From Eriocheir sinensis (taxonomy: Eukaryota > Arthropoda > Malacostraca > Decapoda > Varunidae), in assembly GCF_024679095.1 (NCBI RefSeq), contig NW_026110784.1:486854-550853 (forward strand): DNA of 64,000 nucleotides, given 5' to 3'. The translations under genes were made by a program, and so were the position numbers. The notes beneath the pieces are model-generated. The model saw only the letters and a program-made list of their open reading frames with translations. It did no database searches and had not been told where the DNA came from. Position 1 is the stretch's first letter. Every line of letters begins with the position of its first letter. Positions 47,496 through 57,250 of this stretch are shown here, one piece after another.

Positions 47496-48600
47496 CGTCT
47501 TTTCGGCTGGTCGGAGTAACGGATGCAGCGCGGCGCTTCGGATTGCTTTCGCCGCTCCTCGGCCGTTCCTGGCTTCCGGGGCTTCGCCTCTTCCTCCCAG
47601 CTGTGCCAGTTGGCTGGAGTGTTGGATGCAGTGCGGCGATGCGTGGTTTATTCGCCGCTCCTCGGCCGTTCCTGGCTCCCGGAGCTTCGCTACTTCCTCC
47701 TACCACTGACGGTTGGCCGGAGTGAAGGATCCACAACGGCGATGCGTGGCCTTTTCGCCACGTTCCTCCTCGGCCGTTCCTGGCTCCCGGAGCTTCGCTA
47801 CTTCCTCCTCCCCCTGTCGGTTGGCCGGAGTGAAGGGCACTGTGCGGCGATGCGTGGCTCTTTCACCGCTCCTCCTCGGCCATTCCTGGCTTCCGGAGCT
47901 TCACTACTTCCTCCCAAGATCTAAAGATCTAAATTTATTTAGACCTTGCTTCCTCCCACCTCTGTCGGTGGGCCGGAGTGAAGGGCACAGTGCGGCGATG
48001 CGTGACCTTTCCGCCGCTCCTCCTCGGCCGTTCCTGGCTTCCATAGCATCGCCTGATCCTCCTTCCACCCCTGTCGGGTGTTCGAAGGCACGGGAGGAGG
48101 GAGTGCGGCGATGAGTGGCTCTTTCGCCGCTCCTCTGTGTTCATTCGTGGCTTCCGGGCCGTTGCCACCACCTCCACCCATCCCTGTCAGATGGTCGGAG
48201 TCACGGGAGGAGGGCGACCACTCGTGGCTCTTTTGTCGAGCTTCCTCGGCTTTTCTTTCGTGACTCCGGGAGCTTCGCCGCTACGTCCCTTCCTCTTCGG
48301 AGGGTCGGAGTGAGGGACAGTGTGGTGTTTCGCGGTTCTTTCGCTGCTCCTCTTCAGCTTTTCTGGCTTCGTTGTCGCCTCCCTTTTCGGTTTAATCGCT
48401 GGTCGGAGTGACGGAGGGAGGGCGGTGTTTCAGGGCTCTTTCACTACGCTTCCTCGGCCGTTCGTGGCTTTCAGAGGTTCGCCGCCACCACCTTGGTCGT
48501 GATGGAGATGCGCTAAGTTTCGTAGCCCCTTCGCCGTTCCGCCCCTTCCGCCCTCCCCTCCCTCTCCCCCTGCTCCTTTCACTGGGTAAAGGTGGACGAG
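47495..48600. repeat. GC-rich satellite, unit about 103-148 bp, left block
   Basis: ggccgttcctggcttccgg or a close variant recurs at 47,561, 47,664, 47,772, 47,878, 48,026 and onward. Units also have gtgcggcgatgcgtggc and cgccgctcctc. A short AT-rich insert (aagatctaaagatctaaat) lies at about 47,918-47,945. Long open frames on both strands are by-products of low stop frequency in this GC-rich repeat. Confidence 0.9.
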
Positions 48601-48654
48601 TTTTTATTTTTTTTATTTTAGCGACTTACAGAACTTCCCTGCGGCCTCCTTTCT

Positions 48655-49003
48655 CTGCCTGCTGAGGTGAGGTGAGGTGATGGCCTGCTGAGGTGAGGTG
48701 AGGTGATGGCCTGCTGAGGTGAGGTGAGGTGATGGCCTGCTGAGGTGAGGTGAGGTGATGGCCTGCTGAGGTGAGGTGAGGTGATGGCCTGCTGAGGTGA
48801 GGTGAGGTGATGGCCTGCTGAGGTGAGGTGAGGGGATGGTCTGCTGAGGTGAGGTGAGGTGATGGCCTGCTGAGGTGAGGTGAGGTGATGGCCTGCTGAG
48901 GTGAGGTGATGGGATGGCCTGCTGAGGTGAGGTGAGGGGATGGCCTGCTGAGGTGAGGTGAGGTGATGGCCTGCTGAGGTGAGGTGAGGTGATGGCCTGC
49001 TGA
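48655..49003. repeat. 26 bp minisatellite, about 13 units
   Basis: gctgaggtgaggtgaggtga, then tggcct, repeats with an exact 26 bp period and very few substitutions. One unit is one gaggt shorter. The period is not a multiple of three, so all frames remain open by chance. Confidence 0.96.
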
Positions 49004-49229
49004 GGGACATAGGCAAAAATTGGTTTACCAACAGGGTAGTGGATGAGTGGAATAGGCTTAGCAGTCATGTGGTGAGTGCCAATACAATTGTCACATTCAA
49101 AAATAGATTAGATAAATTCATGGACAGCGATACTAGGTGGGGTTAGATACACGGGAGCTTAGGGTCAAAGGAACTGCCTTGTATAGGCCTACCGGCCTCT
49201 TGCAGATTCCAACGTTCTTATGTTCTTAT
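49003..49229 (+). mobile_element. 5'-truncated CR1/L2-like LINE 3' end
   Basis: Plus strand, starting exactly where the 26 bp array stops. The frame reads GKNWFTNRVVDEWNRL, then FKNRLDKFMDSD and a TAG near 49,145, nearly identical to the copy at 8,513-8,770. The 3' tail gttcttatgttcttat ends near 49,229. GC-rich satellite resumes after it. Confidence 0.85.
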
Positions 49230-50355
49230 TACCAGAATGGAGCGGTGCACGGGATATATGGTGCACGGGTTCACCCGCCTTCCCTTTCTCCTTTCGCCGG
49301 CTGGAGGCAGGGTGCTGGGGGCTGCCCTTCGTGCCTTATGGACTCGCCGCTTGGCAGCCACCTCCCTGTTCTCTTCTGGTCGGGGTGAAGGATGGAGTGA
49401 CGTGCTCGTGGCCCTTTCGTCACTCCATGCGGGTCTTCTATACGTGTTCTCCTGGTAAGTCAACAGCCCTTCCTGTGCGGCATGGCACGGCCCTCCGCTC
49501 CTACTCGCCTGTCCTGGCCGACTCCTGCCCCTTTACCACCCATCCCACTCTGCTTTATCGCCGATAGGCGGAGTGGGTGTGCGGGGTTCTTAGCGTGGAG
49601 GGCACAGGAATTCGTGTCCGTTTCTACCTCCCGGCCTTTTTCTACCTTCCTTTCCAGGATGGAGAGTTGGAACACGTTGTCTTTTGGCGCCCAGGGCCTG
49701 TTCTCCCCTACACACTTCACTGTTCCTGCCTCCCGGAGCTTCAGTGACTCGCCGTTACCTCTCATCTCTGCATGGTGGTCAGAGTGTGTGGTGGTGTGTG
49801 GTGCTTCGCGGTTCTTTCGACGCTCCTCCTCGCCCTTTCTCCCCTCCCCTTCTTTCGCTGGTTGAAGGCGAGAGGTTGGGTTTCGACGCTTCTTGCCTTC
49901 CGGCTTCCAGAGTTTCGCCGCTCCGCCTCTCCCTTCCATCTCGGCCTGTTGGTCAGGGTGTGGGGCGGTGTGCGGTGCTTCGCGATCCCCTCCCCCTCCT
50001 TCCGTGGTGGGAGAGGACGAGTTGAGTTTTCGGCGTTCCGTTCGTGCCCTGGCAGAGCTTCGCCGCTGCCTTCCATCTCTGCCTGCTGGTCCGAGTGGGG
50101 GACGGAATGCTGTGCTTTGCGGCGCCTTTGACACGCTTCTTCGCCCTCCTTGCCTCTCCCCTCTTCCCCGTTGGCGGGTTGAGGGCAGGGTGACGGTGTT
50201 CGGAGTTTAGTGTTTGTCGGGACGTCGCCGCCACCTCCCCTTTCCTGTCCGTTGATCGGCTTGAGGGAGTGTGACATCCGCCCCTTCCCCTAGCCCTCTC
50301 CCTTCGTTGGTTGAGGAGTGAGTTTCGGAGACTCGCAGCTTCGGAGCTTCGACAC
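49230..50355. repeat. GC-rich satellite, right block
   Basis: The same kind of unit as at 47,495-48,600, more diverged: gtgcggtgcttcgcg, gcttccggagcttcgcc, ccgctccnccc and gttggtcngagtg recur. It was probably one array with the left block before the minisatellite and LINE interrupted it. Frames over it are artefacts. Confidence 0.75.
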
Positions 50356-50868
50356 CCTAGGGCAGAGGTTCTCCATCTTTTCTTCAGTGCTGGCACCCTG
50401 AACTTATATAAACCGTTTTGTGGCACCCTTGTTTCACCTCCTCACATGAATTAACTTCTTTTACACAGTTGTACGTACTTAGCTGATAGGCGTAAACAAG
50501 CCTCAATGTATTGATCTTTATTGATTTGTATTGATCTTTAACATGTTTAGAATTGCTGGTTTCTTTTAGGCCTTCCCACAACCACGAATGACATTGGCAA
50601 CTTTGTCAATGCAACCAAATCTGTGTATGGAATAATCCAAACAATAAAGAGCCTGTCTCCGGGAAAGAAGTACACCCTGCTGCCGGTGTTATTTTAACAG
50701 TCTGTTATCCATTTTAAAAGGGAAAATATAAGCTCATTTCAGCTGCCTGAAATAGGCTTTCAGATCGAGTGCCTAGAATGCAGGAAATGCATTCTTTTTC
50801 CTAGCATGTGTTAATGACTCCGGCATTCGCGCCATCAGGTCCACCACCCAAAGTTTACCCTGCCTACG

Positions 50869-51045
50869 GGCCTGTCAATGACCTGTCCGTATCCAGACAC
50901 CAGAATACTGGCCTGTCAATGACCTGTCCGTATCCAGACACCAGAATACTGGCCTGTCAATGACCTGTCCGTATCCAGACACCAGAATACTGGCCTGTCA
51001 ATGACCTGTCCGTATCCAGTGTGTGTGTGTGTGTGTGTGTGAAGG
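50869..51045. repeat. 41 bp minisatellite (3.7 units) followed by (GT)n
   Basis: ggcctgtcaatgacctgtcc starts at 50,869, 50,910, 50,951 and 50,992. The copies are essentially identical. (GT)n occupies 51,019-51,041. Confidence 0.95.
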
Positions 51046-51130
51046 ACAAACAAGGCGGGATCAGAGTTGCTGGTAGTGGAACGCGCACGGCACGGATAGG
51101 CTATTCAGTACCGCATAACGCCCACACACA

Positions 51131-51452
51131 CTCCTTCAAATACTATAGTATTTCCATTTTGTATAAATACCCCGACACTGGACACCGTTGTATTCCAACG
51201 TTGTCCAGTGTCGCGGTATCTATACAAAATCTTTGTTATTATCCTAAAAACGAAACAATCTCAACACTATGACCTTATTAGATTATCCAATCATTTAATC
51301 AAATCCATTTAAAGGTATTGAGTAGCTGACATATGAGAGGAAGCGAGAAGTCTTGAGAGTGTGTGGCAGATATGTGCATGGGGCGGGGCTGACCCGCATA
51401 GGCCTACACCCCACCGGCCAGTTTCAAATGGAAATACTATAGTACCTTCAGG
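51131..51452. mobile_element. TIR MITE of about 320 bp with internal hairpin
   Basis: The left end ccttcaaatactatagtatt, then tccatttt, is inverted at the right end aaatggaaatactatagta, then ccttcagg. The core tactatagta is itself palindromic. Inside, attttgtataaataccccga at 51,157 pairs with tcgcggtatctatacaaaat at 51,211, and gacactggacaccgttg pairs with caacgttgtccagtgtc, giving a hairpin of about 34 bp stem with a 5 bp loop (51,157-51,230). No coding frame. Confidence 0.75.
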
Positions 51453-51599
51453 ATAAATTTACTGATAGATAGAAAAGTTTTAAGAAATGTGAGAAATAGA
51501 GAGCGGTTTGGTGCAAGATGCTCCGGGTTCGAAGAGAAATTGAACCAGAGCTTTGGCCCGAAGAACCGCCGGTGACCGAGAGAAACTGCCAGGGTTGAG

Positions 51600-51940
51600 G
51601 ATGCCGGGGGGGGGGAGGATGAGGAAGGGGAGGCCGACGATAGGGGAGTTACGCCGGGGAAGGATGGGGAGAGAGAAGGATACGGATGGGGAGGCCGACG
51701 ATAGGGGAGTTACGTCGGAGGGAAAGGATGGGGAGAGGGAAGGATGAGGAAGGGGAGGCCGACGATAGGGGAGTTACGCCGGGGGGAAAGGATGGGGAGA
51801 GAAGGATGAGGAAGGGAGGCCGACGATAGGGAGATACGTCGGGGGAAGGATGGGATGGGGAAGGATAGGGAGGGGTGGCCGACGATAGGGGAGGTTCGTC
51901 GGGGAAGGATGGGATGGGGAAGGATAGGAGGGTGGCTCCT
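51600..51940. repeat. Minisatellite, unit about 60-65 bp
   Basis: aggccgacgataggggag recurs near 51,630, 51,692, 51,756, 51,817 and 51,877. ggggaaggatggggagagag lies between. Five units, directly downstream of the coiled-coil gene's stop codon. Confidence 0.93.
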
Positions 51941-51976
51941 CACCAGGAACGAGCTCACTAGGGCATATCGTGGTCA

Positions 51977-54073
51977 CTATTGTAGATTGGGCTCGTCATA
52001 TGCAGGACCGACTTCTTCGGAGACGACGATAGCAGATTCATAGGCATTTCCTCCATTTTCAACGTTGGATACAGCCAGCTCTTTAACAAGGTCGTCATTT
52101 TCTTTCATGAAGATGTCCAGCGCTCTGACAAGATCGTCATTTTCCTCCTTGGAGACGTGCAGCGCTTTTACAAAGTTGTCATTTTCCTCCATGAAGATGT
52201 CCAGCTCTTTGACAAGGTCGTTGATTTCATCCATGGTTACGTGCAGCGCTTCTACAAGGTCGTCATCATTCTCCTTGGAGATGTCCATCGCTTCTACAAA
52301 GTCGTCATCATTATCCTTTGAGATGTCCAGCGCTTTTACAAAGTCGTCATTTTCCTCCATGAAGATGTCCAGCGCTTTTATAAGGTCGTTATTTTCTTCC
52401 TTGGAGATGTGCAGTGCTTTTACAAAGTCGTCATTTTCTTCCTTGGAAATGTGCAGCGTTTTGACAAGGTCGTTGATTTCATTCATGGAGATTGTCAGCG
52501 CTTTTACAGAGTCGTCATTTTCTTCCGTGAAGATGTCCAATGCTTTTAAAGGGTCGTCATCATCATCCATGGAGATGGTCTGCGGTTTTACAAGGTCGTC
52601 ATCATTCTCCTTGGAGATGTCCAGCACTTTTACAAGGTCGTCATCATTCTCCTTGGAGATGGTCTGCGCTTTCACAAGGTTTTGCAGTCTGTCAATTTCT
52701 TCCCTAGCGCTAGACAGGTCATTGGCGAGATCGTTGTTTTCGTGTCTCGATAAGGACACTTCATTGGCCAGACCGGTGTTTTCTTTGCGGAAAAGGGACA
52801 GGTATTTTCGGAGCCTGTGAATTATTTTCCCAGCATTTGACAGGTCATTGGCCAGACCGGTGTTTTCTTTCCGGGATAGGGACTGGCCTTTTCGCAGCCT
52901 GTCAATTTCTTTCCAAGCGTTAGACAGGTCATTGGCCAGACCGGTGTTTTCTTTCCGGGATAGGGACTGGCCTTTTCTTAGCCTGTCAACTTCTTTCCAA
53001 GCGTTAGACAGGTCATTGGCCAGACCGGTGTTTTCTTTCCGGGATAGGGACTGGCCTTTTCGCAGCCTGTCAATTTCTTTCCAAGCGTTAGACAGGTCAT
53101 TGGCCAGACCGGTGTTTTCTTTCCGGGATAGGGACTGGCCTTTTCGCAGCCTGTCAATTTCTTCCCTAGCGTTAGACAGGTCATTGGCCAGACCGGTGTT
53201 TTCTTTCCGGGATAGGGACTGGCCTTTTCGCAGCCTCTCAATTTCTTCCCTAGCGTTAGACAGGTCATTGGCCAGACCGGTGTTTTCTCTCCGGGATAGG
53301 GACTGGCCTTTTTGCAGCCTGTCAATTTCTTCCCTAGCGTCAGACAGGTCACTGACCAGACCGTCGTTTTCTTCCCGGAATGAAGACACGACTTTTCTCA
53401 GTCTGTGAATTATCTCCCCGGCGCCAGACAGGTCACTGACCAGACCGTCGTTTTCTTCCCGGAATGAAGACACGACTTTTCTCAGTCTGTGAATTATCTC
53501 CCCAGCGTCAGACAGGTCACTGACCAGACCGTCGTTTTCTTCCAGGGATGAAGACATGACTTTTCGCAGTCTGTGAATTATCTCCCCGGCGTCAGACAGG
53601 TCACTGAGAAGGACGTTATTTTCGCGTCGAGATACGTACAGGTCATTGAAGAGGCTGTTTTCTTCCTCCCGCTCTGACCTTTGCTGTTCTGCCTCTCTCC
53701 GAGCCGTTTCTTGAGCCAGCACTGCCCTGTGCAGGATGCTGGCTTCATCTGACGCCTGAAGCAGGAGGACGGACAGGAGGCCGTTTTGGCTGGTGAGGTC
53801 CTGCATGGCCTGCTGTATCTGCTTCTGCTCGGCCAGCAGATCGGCAATGATCCACGCCTTGTGGGCCGCGAGGGGTCCCGCGGGGGGTCCTCTTTCCTCA
53901 GGTGCGGCGGCGGGCAGCCCTTCGGCGGGCGCGGCGGTGGGCAGCCCTTCGGCGGGCGCGGCGGCGGGCAGCCCTTCGGCGGGCGCGGCTGCGGGCCCAG
54001 ACCCGTTGTACTCCAGGACCACATTGATGGCCACGGCCCACCACACCAGCGCGAGAACAACGTCAAGGCGCAT
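51977..54073 (-). CDS. Predicted secreted coiled-coil repeat protein, unknown family
   Basis: An uninterrupted frame of 698 codons, ATG at 54,073-54,071 (A at -3) and TAG at 51,977-51,979. It stays open upstream, but this ATG puts a clear signal peptide first (MRLDVVLALVWWAVAIN). A pyrimidine tract and tttcattcag end at 54,099, so a 5' UTR intron is plausible. Residues about 28-65 are four Ala/Pro-rich 9-residue repeats (AAAPAEGLP). A charged coiled coil follows to about 145. About 148-464 are eleven or twelve 28-residue repeats (four heptads), with cores ENTGLANDLSNAREEI and RLRKGQSLSRK. About 465-668 are 14-residue repeats such as ALDIFMEENDDFVK. The tail is about 30 residues. Repeat units of 27, 84 and 42 bp are all multiples of three. 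No catalytic motif, transmembrane segment beyond the signal, or known family is recognised. It could be structural, matrix or venom-like packaging; that is speculation. Confidence 0.68.
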   Translation of the reverse strand: MRLDVVLALVWWAVAINVVLEYNGSGPAAAPAEGLPAAAPAEGLPTAAPAEGLPAAAPEERGPPAGPLAAHKAWIIADLLAEQKQIQQAMQDLTSQNGLLSVLLLQASDEASILHRAVLAQETARREAEQQRSEREEENSLFNDLYVSRRENNVLLSDLSDAGEIIHRLRKVMSSSLEENDGLVSDLSDAGEIIHRLRKVVSSFREENDGLVSDLSGAGEIIHRLRKVVSSFREENDGLVSDLSDAREEIDRLQKGQSLSRRENTGLANDLSNAREEIERLRKGQSLSRKENTGLANDLSNAREEIDRLRKGQSLSRKENTGLANDLSNAWKEIDRLRKGQSLSRKENTGLANDLSNAWKEVDRLRKGQSLSRKENTGLANDLSNAWKEIDRLRKGQSLSRKENTGLANDLSNAGKIIHRLRKYLSLFRKENTGLANEVSLSRHENNDLANDLSSAREEIDRLQNLVKAQTISKENDDDLVKVLDISKENDDDLVKPQTISMDDDDDPLKALDIFTEENDDSVKALTISMNEINDLVKTLHISKEENDDFVKALHISKEENNDLIKALDIFMEENDDFVKALDISKDNDDDFVEAMDISKENDDDLVEALHVTMDEINDLVKELDIFMEENDNFVKALHVSKEENDDLVRALDIFMKENDDLVKELAVSNVENGGNAYESAIVVSEEVGPAYDEPNLQ

Positions 54074-54093
54074 CGTCGGGATGATGATTGAAG

Positions 54094-54112
54094 GACGTCT
54101 GAATGAAATAAA
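54094..54112 (-). promoter_or_regulatory. Candidate 3' splice site upstream of the coiled-coil gene
   Basis: On the minus strand, tttttttatttcattcag precedes acgtcc. The tract and CAG fit an intron acceptor 25 bp before the chosen ATG. The matching donor was not identified. Confidence 0.4.
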
Positions 54113-54256
54113 AAAAGTGCGGAAGTGAGAGAGAACGAGGGAAAGCGAAAGTGAGCTGAGAGCCGGACAGCAACGACAGCAGGAAAAGGGCAGCAGAAGT
54201 GTGTCCTCCTCTCCTCCTTGCAGTGTTACCCAACTCATTAAGGACGGCGAATGCAT

Positions 54257-54257
<1 letters not shown>

Positions 54258-54293
<36 letters not shown>

Positions 54294-54339
54294 AGTCAGT
54301 AATTTAAATGGTGGAAAGGAATGCTCCGTCAGATGTAAG

Positions 54340-54395
<56 letters not shown>
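54258..54395. repeat. (GA)n and (CT)n microsatellites facing each other
   Basis: (GA)n at 54,258-54,290 and (CT)n at 54,342-54,394, forming an imperfect inverted pair separated by 52 bp. Confidence 0.96.
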
Positions 54396-54397
<2 letters not shown>

Positions 54398-54489
54398 CTC
54401 AGGGACGGCAAATCAAGAGGAGGCAAATAATAAAAGATTACTTGTTTCACGGACCGATGCAGGGGGAACAGAGGAAGGGAGAGGAGCAG

Positions 54490-54660
54490 GCAGGCAGGGA
54501 GGCAGGCAGAGAGAGAGACAGGTAGATAGGAAGGCAGGTAGATGGGTAGATATATTGGTAGGTAGGTGAGGTGATTGTGGTGGTACTAGTGGTGGTGGTG
54601 GTAGTGGTGGTGATGTTAGTGATGGTGATATGGAAAAAGTATATTGAGAGAGAGAGAGAG
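54490..54660. repeat. (GGCA/GTAG)-, (GGT)n- and (GA)n-rich low-complexity block
   Basis: caggcagg/taggtagg-type sequence at 54,490-54,565, GGT-rich at 54,575-54,625, short (GA)n at 54,646-54,659. Confidence 0.85.
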
Positions 54661-55209
54661 ATGTATGGGTATTCTATGAGTGACAAATTTATTACGCACT
54701 CACAGGCAAACACAGGCGCAGTTGAAACAGATTGCCAAGCGGAAAAAAAACATATAACATTCGTGTGTATAGAAATAGATTAAAAAAAAAGCAACTGATT
54801 GATCTGTATGTTTAAGTTCCGAGTATTAATGACTTTTTACAAATAGCTACCGTGCCCGTTATATAGATCCATGCGTACATACATACATACATACATACAC
54901 ACAATACGACCAATCGGAAACAAACAAAAATACAAAGAAAAATATTGCGAGGAAACGTCCGCTGCGTGTGTTTGTGTTTTTTTTTTTTGTGTGTGTGTGT
55001 GTCCTTGACTCTTGCAATTAGCTTAACGTAATAAAACTCATAAACTTTGCTAAACTTGGCCGACTTTTTAGCCTTGAAGTTAGTAATGACGGCGGTAGTG
55101 TTTGCTGGGATCACGTCAGCGAGTATTATAAGATATTTGGTGATTCTCATATGCATTCTCGTTTATTTTCAAGATTGTTTCCTTCTTATCATTAATATTA
55201 CCTTTTTGA

Positions 55210-55470
55210 TACTTTCTACTACTATTACAATTACTACTTCTTCTTTTGTTATGACTCTTTTCACACTAGTTCATATAGGGTCAGTGTTTGGGGTCGTGGG
55301 TTAGTGTTGAAGATTGGATCCCCTTTCCTGGCGTTAAGCGGAGACACTGGGGCTCGAACCTCCTTTCCTGATATTTTTTACTACTATTGCAATTACGTAT
55401 TCTTCTTTTGTTATGACTCTTTTCACTCTAGTTCATATAGGGTCAGTGTTTGGGGTCGTGGGTTAGTTCG
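55210..55470 (+). repeat. 90 bp direct duplication
   Basis: ttcttcttttgttatgactc ... gggtcagtgtttggggtcgt and then gggttagt are present at about 55,238-55,305 and again at about 55,400-55,468, nearly identical. The 75 bp between them is a SINE-like tail (see the next entry). Confidence 0.85.
55304..55376 (-). mobile_element. tRNA-derived SINE head fragment, minus strand
   Basis: On minus, aggaggttcgagccccagtg is a good B box, followed by ctccgcttaacgccaggaaa and ggggatccaatcttcaacac. It matches the more complete copy at 55,908-56,035. Confidence 0.55.
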
Positions 55471-55474
55471 GTAT

Positions 55475-55660
55475 TCTCAGACTCCTCTACCTCCCACATC
55501 AACTATTTCCAGAGGCAGAAAAGGAGATCAATCGGGTTCTCATGGGTGTTGTTTCACGTTCATGGTAGAGAAGAAGCGTCAAACCGGTCAGACTACCACC
55601 AGGGTCATTAAACTACCCAATTGAAATGCCCCAAAATGCCTAAGAAAGCCTTGTTAACCC
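55475..55660 (+). mobile_element. Family B element, interrupted
   Basis: gtattctcagactcctctac, then caatcgggttctcatgggt, ttcatggtagagaagaagc, accaccagggtcattaaac and cctaagaaagccttgttaac. The right terminus is missing, and a LINE fragment follows immediately. Confidence 0.7.
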
Positions 55661-55860
55661 AGTGACTCCGGATTTCCTACAAGAAGACCTCACCAAGCTA
55701 CAGGAATGGAGCAAAAAGTGGCTGCTATAATTCAATGAAATGTAAAGGCATGCATCTTGGGAGGGGAAATTCAGCACACCAATACCACATGGGAAACACT
55801 CCACTATCTACCACAGACCCAGAGAAAGGCCTGGGACTGAATTTTACCAGGCTACCAGTG
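55660..55860 (+). pseudogene. LINE reverse-transcriptase fragment (CR1-like)
   Basis: Across frames the sequence reads LQEDLTKLQEWSKKW, then MKCKGMHLGRGNSAHQY, MGNTPLSTTDPEKGLGL. This matches the block L-x-x-D-L-x-x-L-x-x-W-x-x-K-W ... K-C-x-x-M-H-x-G ... Y ... E-K-x-L-G-x that follows the catalytic motif of CR1/RTE-like RTs. At least one frame change is needed near 55,730. It is an internal piece only, without 5' or 3' ends. Confidence 0.7.
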
Positions 55861-55904
55861 AAGGGGAAATACGTGACAATCGCAGCGGACGGGTTAAGAA
55901 TACG

Positions 55905-56036
55905 ACCCTTAGTGTTGAAGATCGGATCCCCTTCGTGGCGGTACGCGGAGAATCTGGGGCTCGAACCTCCTCTCCTTGGCTCTTAACACATTAATCGACT
56001 AGTCCACAGCCCTCCCCACTCTTCAGCCACTACTAC
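55905..56036 (-). mobile_element. tRNA-derived SINE, minus strand
   Basis: On minus, gtggctgaagagtggggagg resembles an A box and aggttcgagccccagattc is a B box. Between them lie gactagtcgattaatgtgtt and aagagcc. The head is followed by a short body ending in ggatccgatcttcaacac. Confidence 0.55.
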
Positions 56037-56254
56037 AACTAAAAATAAAAATAATTGACTGTATTAACTTTACAATAAGAGGATTTAAGCTCAGTAACAG
56101 GAAGATAGTGTAAGTATCGCTCACCTATCCTCAGTAATTGGAAATGTTGGCGAATAAAAGTGATAGATGTAGCCTTGATTTGTGGCAGGAACGGAATAGA
56201 AGTAATCATGGTCTTCTCTGCGGGCACCAGCAAAGAGAAATGCCCGGATGCAGG

Positions 56255-56350
56255 CTTTATTTTTTTTTACAGCGAAGGAGACAACACAAGGGCACAGAAA
56301 AAGGAAACAACAGTAAAAAAAGCCCGCTACTCGCTCGTTGGCATTTAAAT
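56255..56350 (+). repeat. Dispersed repeat family A
   Basis: ttttttttacagcgaaggag, acaacacaagggcacagaaa and gcccgctactcgctcgttgg give the best conserved copy in the window. Confidence 0.8.
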
Positions 56351-56559
56351 ATAAAGTAAGGCACCCTTCCCCACCCTTCTACACACGCATAACTTCATTT
56401 TTTAACAGAATTCAATAATTGTTTTGGCTATATATATATTTTATCACCAATCTATTTATCTTTCCACTCCTCTACTCCCCCGTTATCACTTCGTATTTTT
56501 TTCACAATTTCTATTAGTTCATATTTCTTTTACAGTCTATATTTGCAATTCGTTTAAGC

Positions 56560-56835
56560 TATCTTCATTCTCATCCTTCTTGCCCCTTTTTGTAATTCAT
56601 CTTTTTATATTCACCCAAATAGTGCTTCTTTTTTTAAGCTATTTTTCACTCTCAACCTGTCTTTCTCTACCTCTTTTATTCTCATCCTTCTTGCCCCTTT
56701 TTGTAATTCATCTTTTTATATTCACCCAAATAGTGCTTCTTTTTTTATGCTATTTTTCACTCTCAACCTGTCTTTCTCTACCTCTTTTATTTTCATCCTT
56801 CTTGCCCCTTTTTGTAATTCATCTTTGACTCACCC
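56560..56835. repeat. 109 bp tandem repeat, T-rich
   Basis: ctcatccttcttgccccttt begins at about 56,571, 56,680 and 56,790. Units include ttcacccaaatagtgcttc and cactctcaacctgtctttc. Frames over it are artefacts. Confidence 0.92.
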
Positions 56836-57139
56836 TAATTTTGCTTCTTTTTTAAGCTTTCTCCTCCTCTTTTTTTTATCTATTTCATCTTTCTCATATA
56901 CCCTGCGTGCGTTCCTTTTTCAGCTTTCAACTCTTCATTTTTCCCTTTCCGCCTTTTTATACTTCATCCTTTTCCCATCCGCTTTTATCCTGCTCCTTTT
57001 TTTTTTAAACTTCATTCCATTCGTCACATCCTCTCGGACTTTTTCTTGTAGTTCATCCTTTTTGTTTCTTTTCTTCCCTTAACAGTGCATCCTTTTTTTT
57101 CAGCCATCAAGAACTCTCCTTTTACATTTTTTACCATTT

Positions 57140-57250
57140 TTGGAACTGAATCTTTCTCATCCAACCTAATTTTAATCTTTCTCATCCAACCTAATTTTAG
57201 TCTTTCTCATCTAACCTAATTTTAATCTTTCTCATCCAACCTAAATTTGC
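57140..57250. repeat. 29-30 bp tandem repeat
   Basis: tctttctcatccaacctaat is repeated four times. T-rich unstructured sequence lies on either side (56,840-57,420). Confidence 0.9.

Noticed and set aside
47523..50426. Many 100-220-residue frames in both directions
   Set aside because: GC-rich satellite with few stops. Frames overlap on both strands and shift between units.
52065..53408. Plus-strand Ser/Phe/Arg-rich frames opposite the coiled-coil gene
   Set aside because: Antisense shadows of the 84 and 42 bp in-frame repeats. The minus frame alone has a signal peptide, a start and one continuous architecture.
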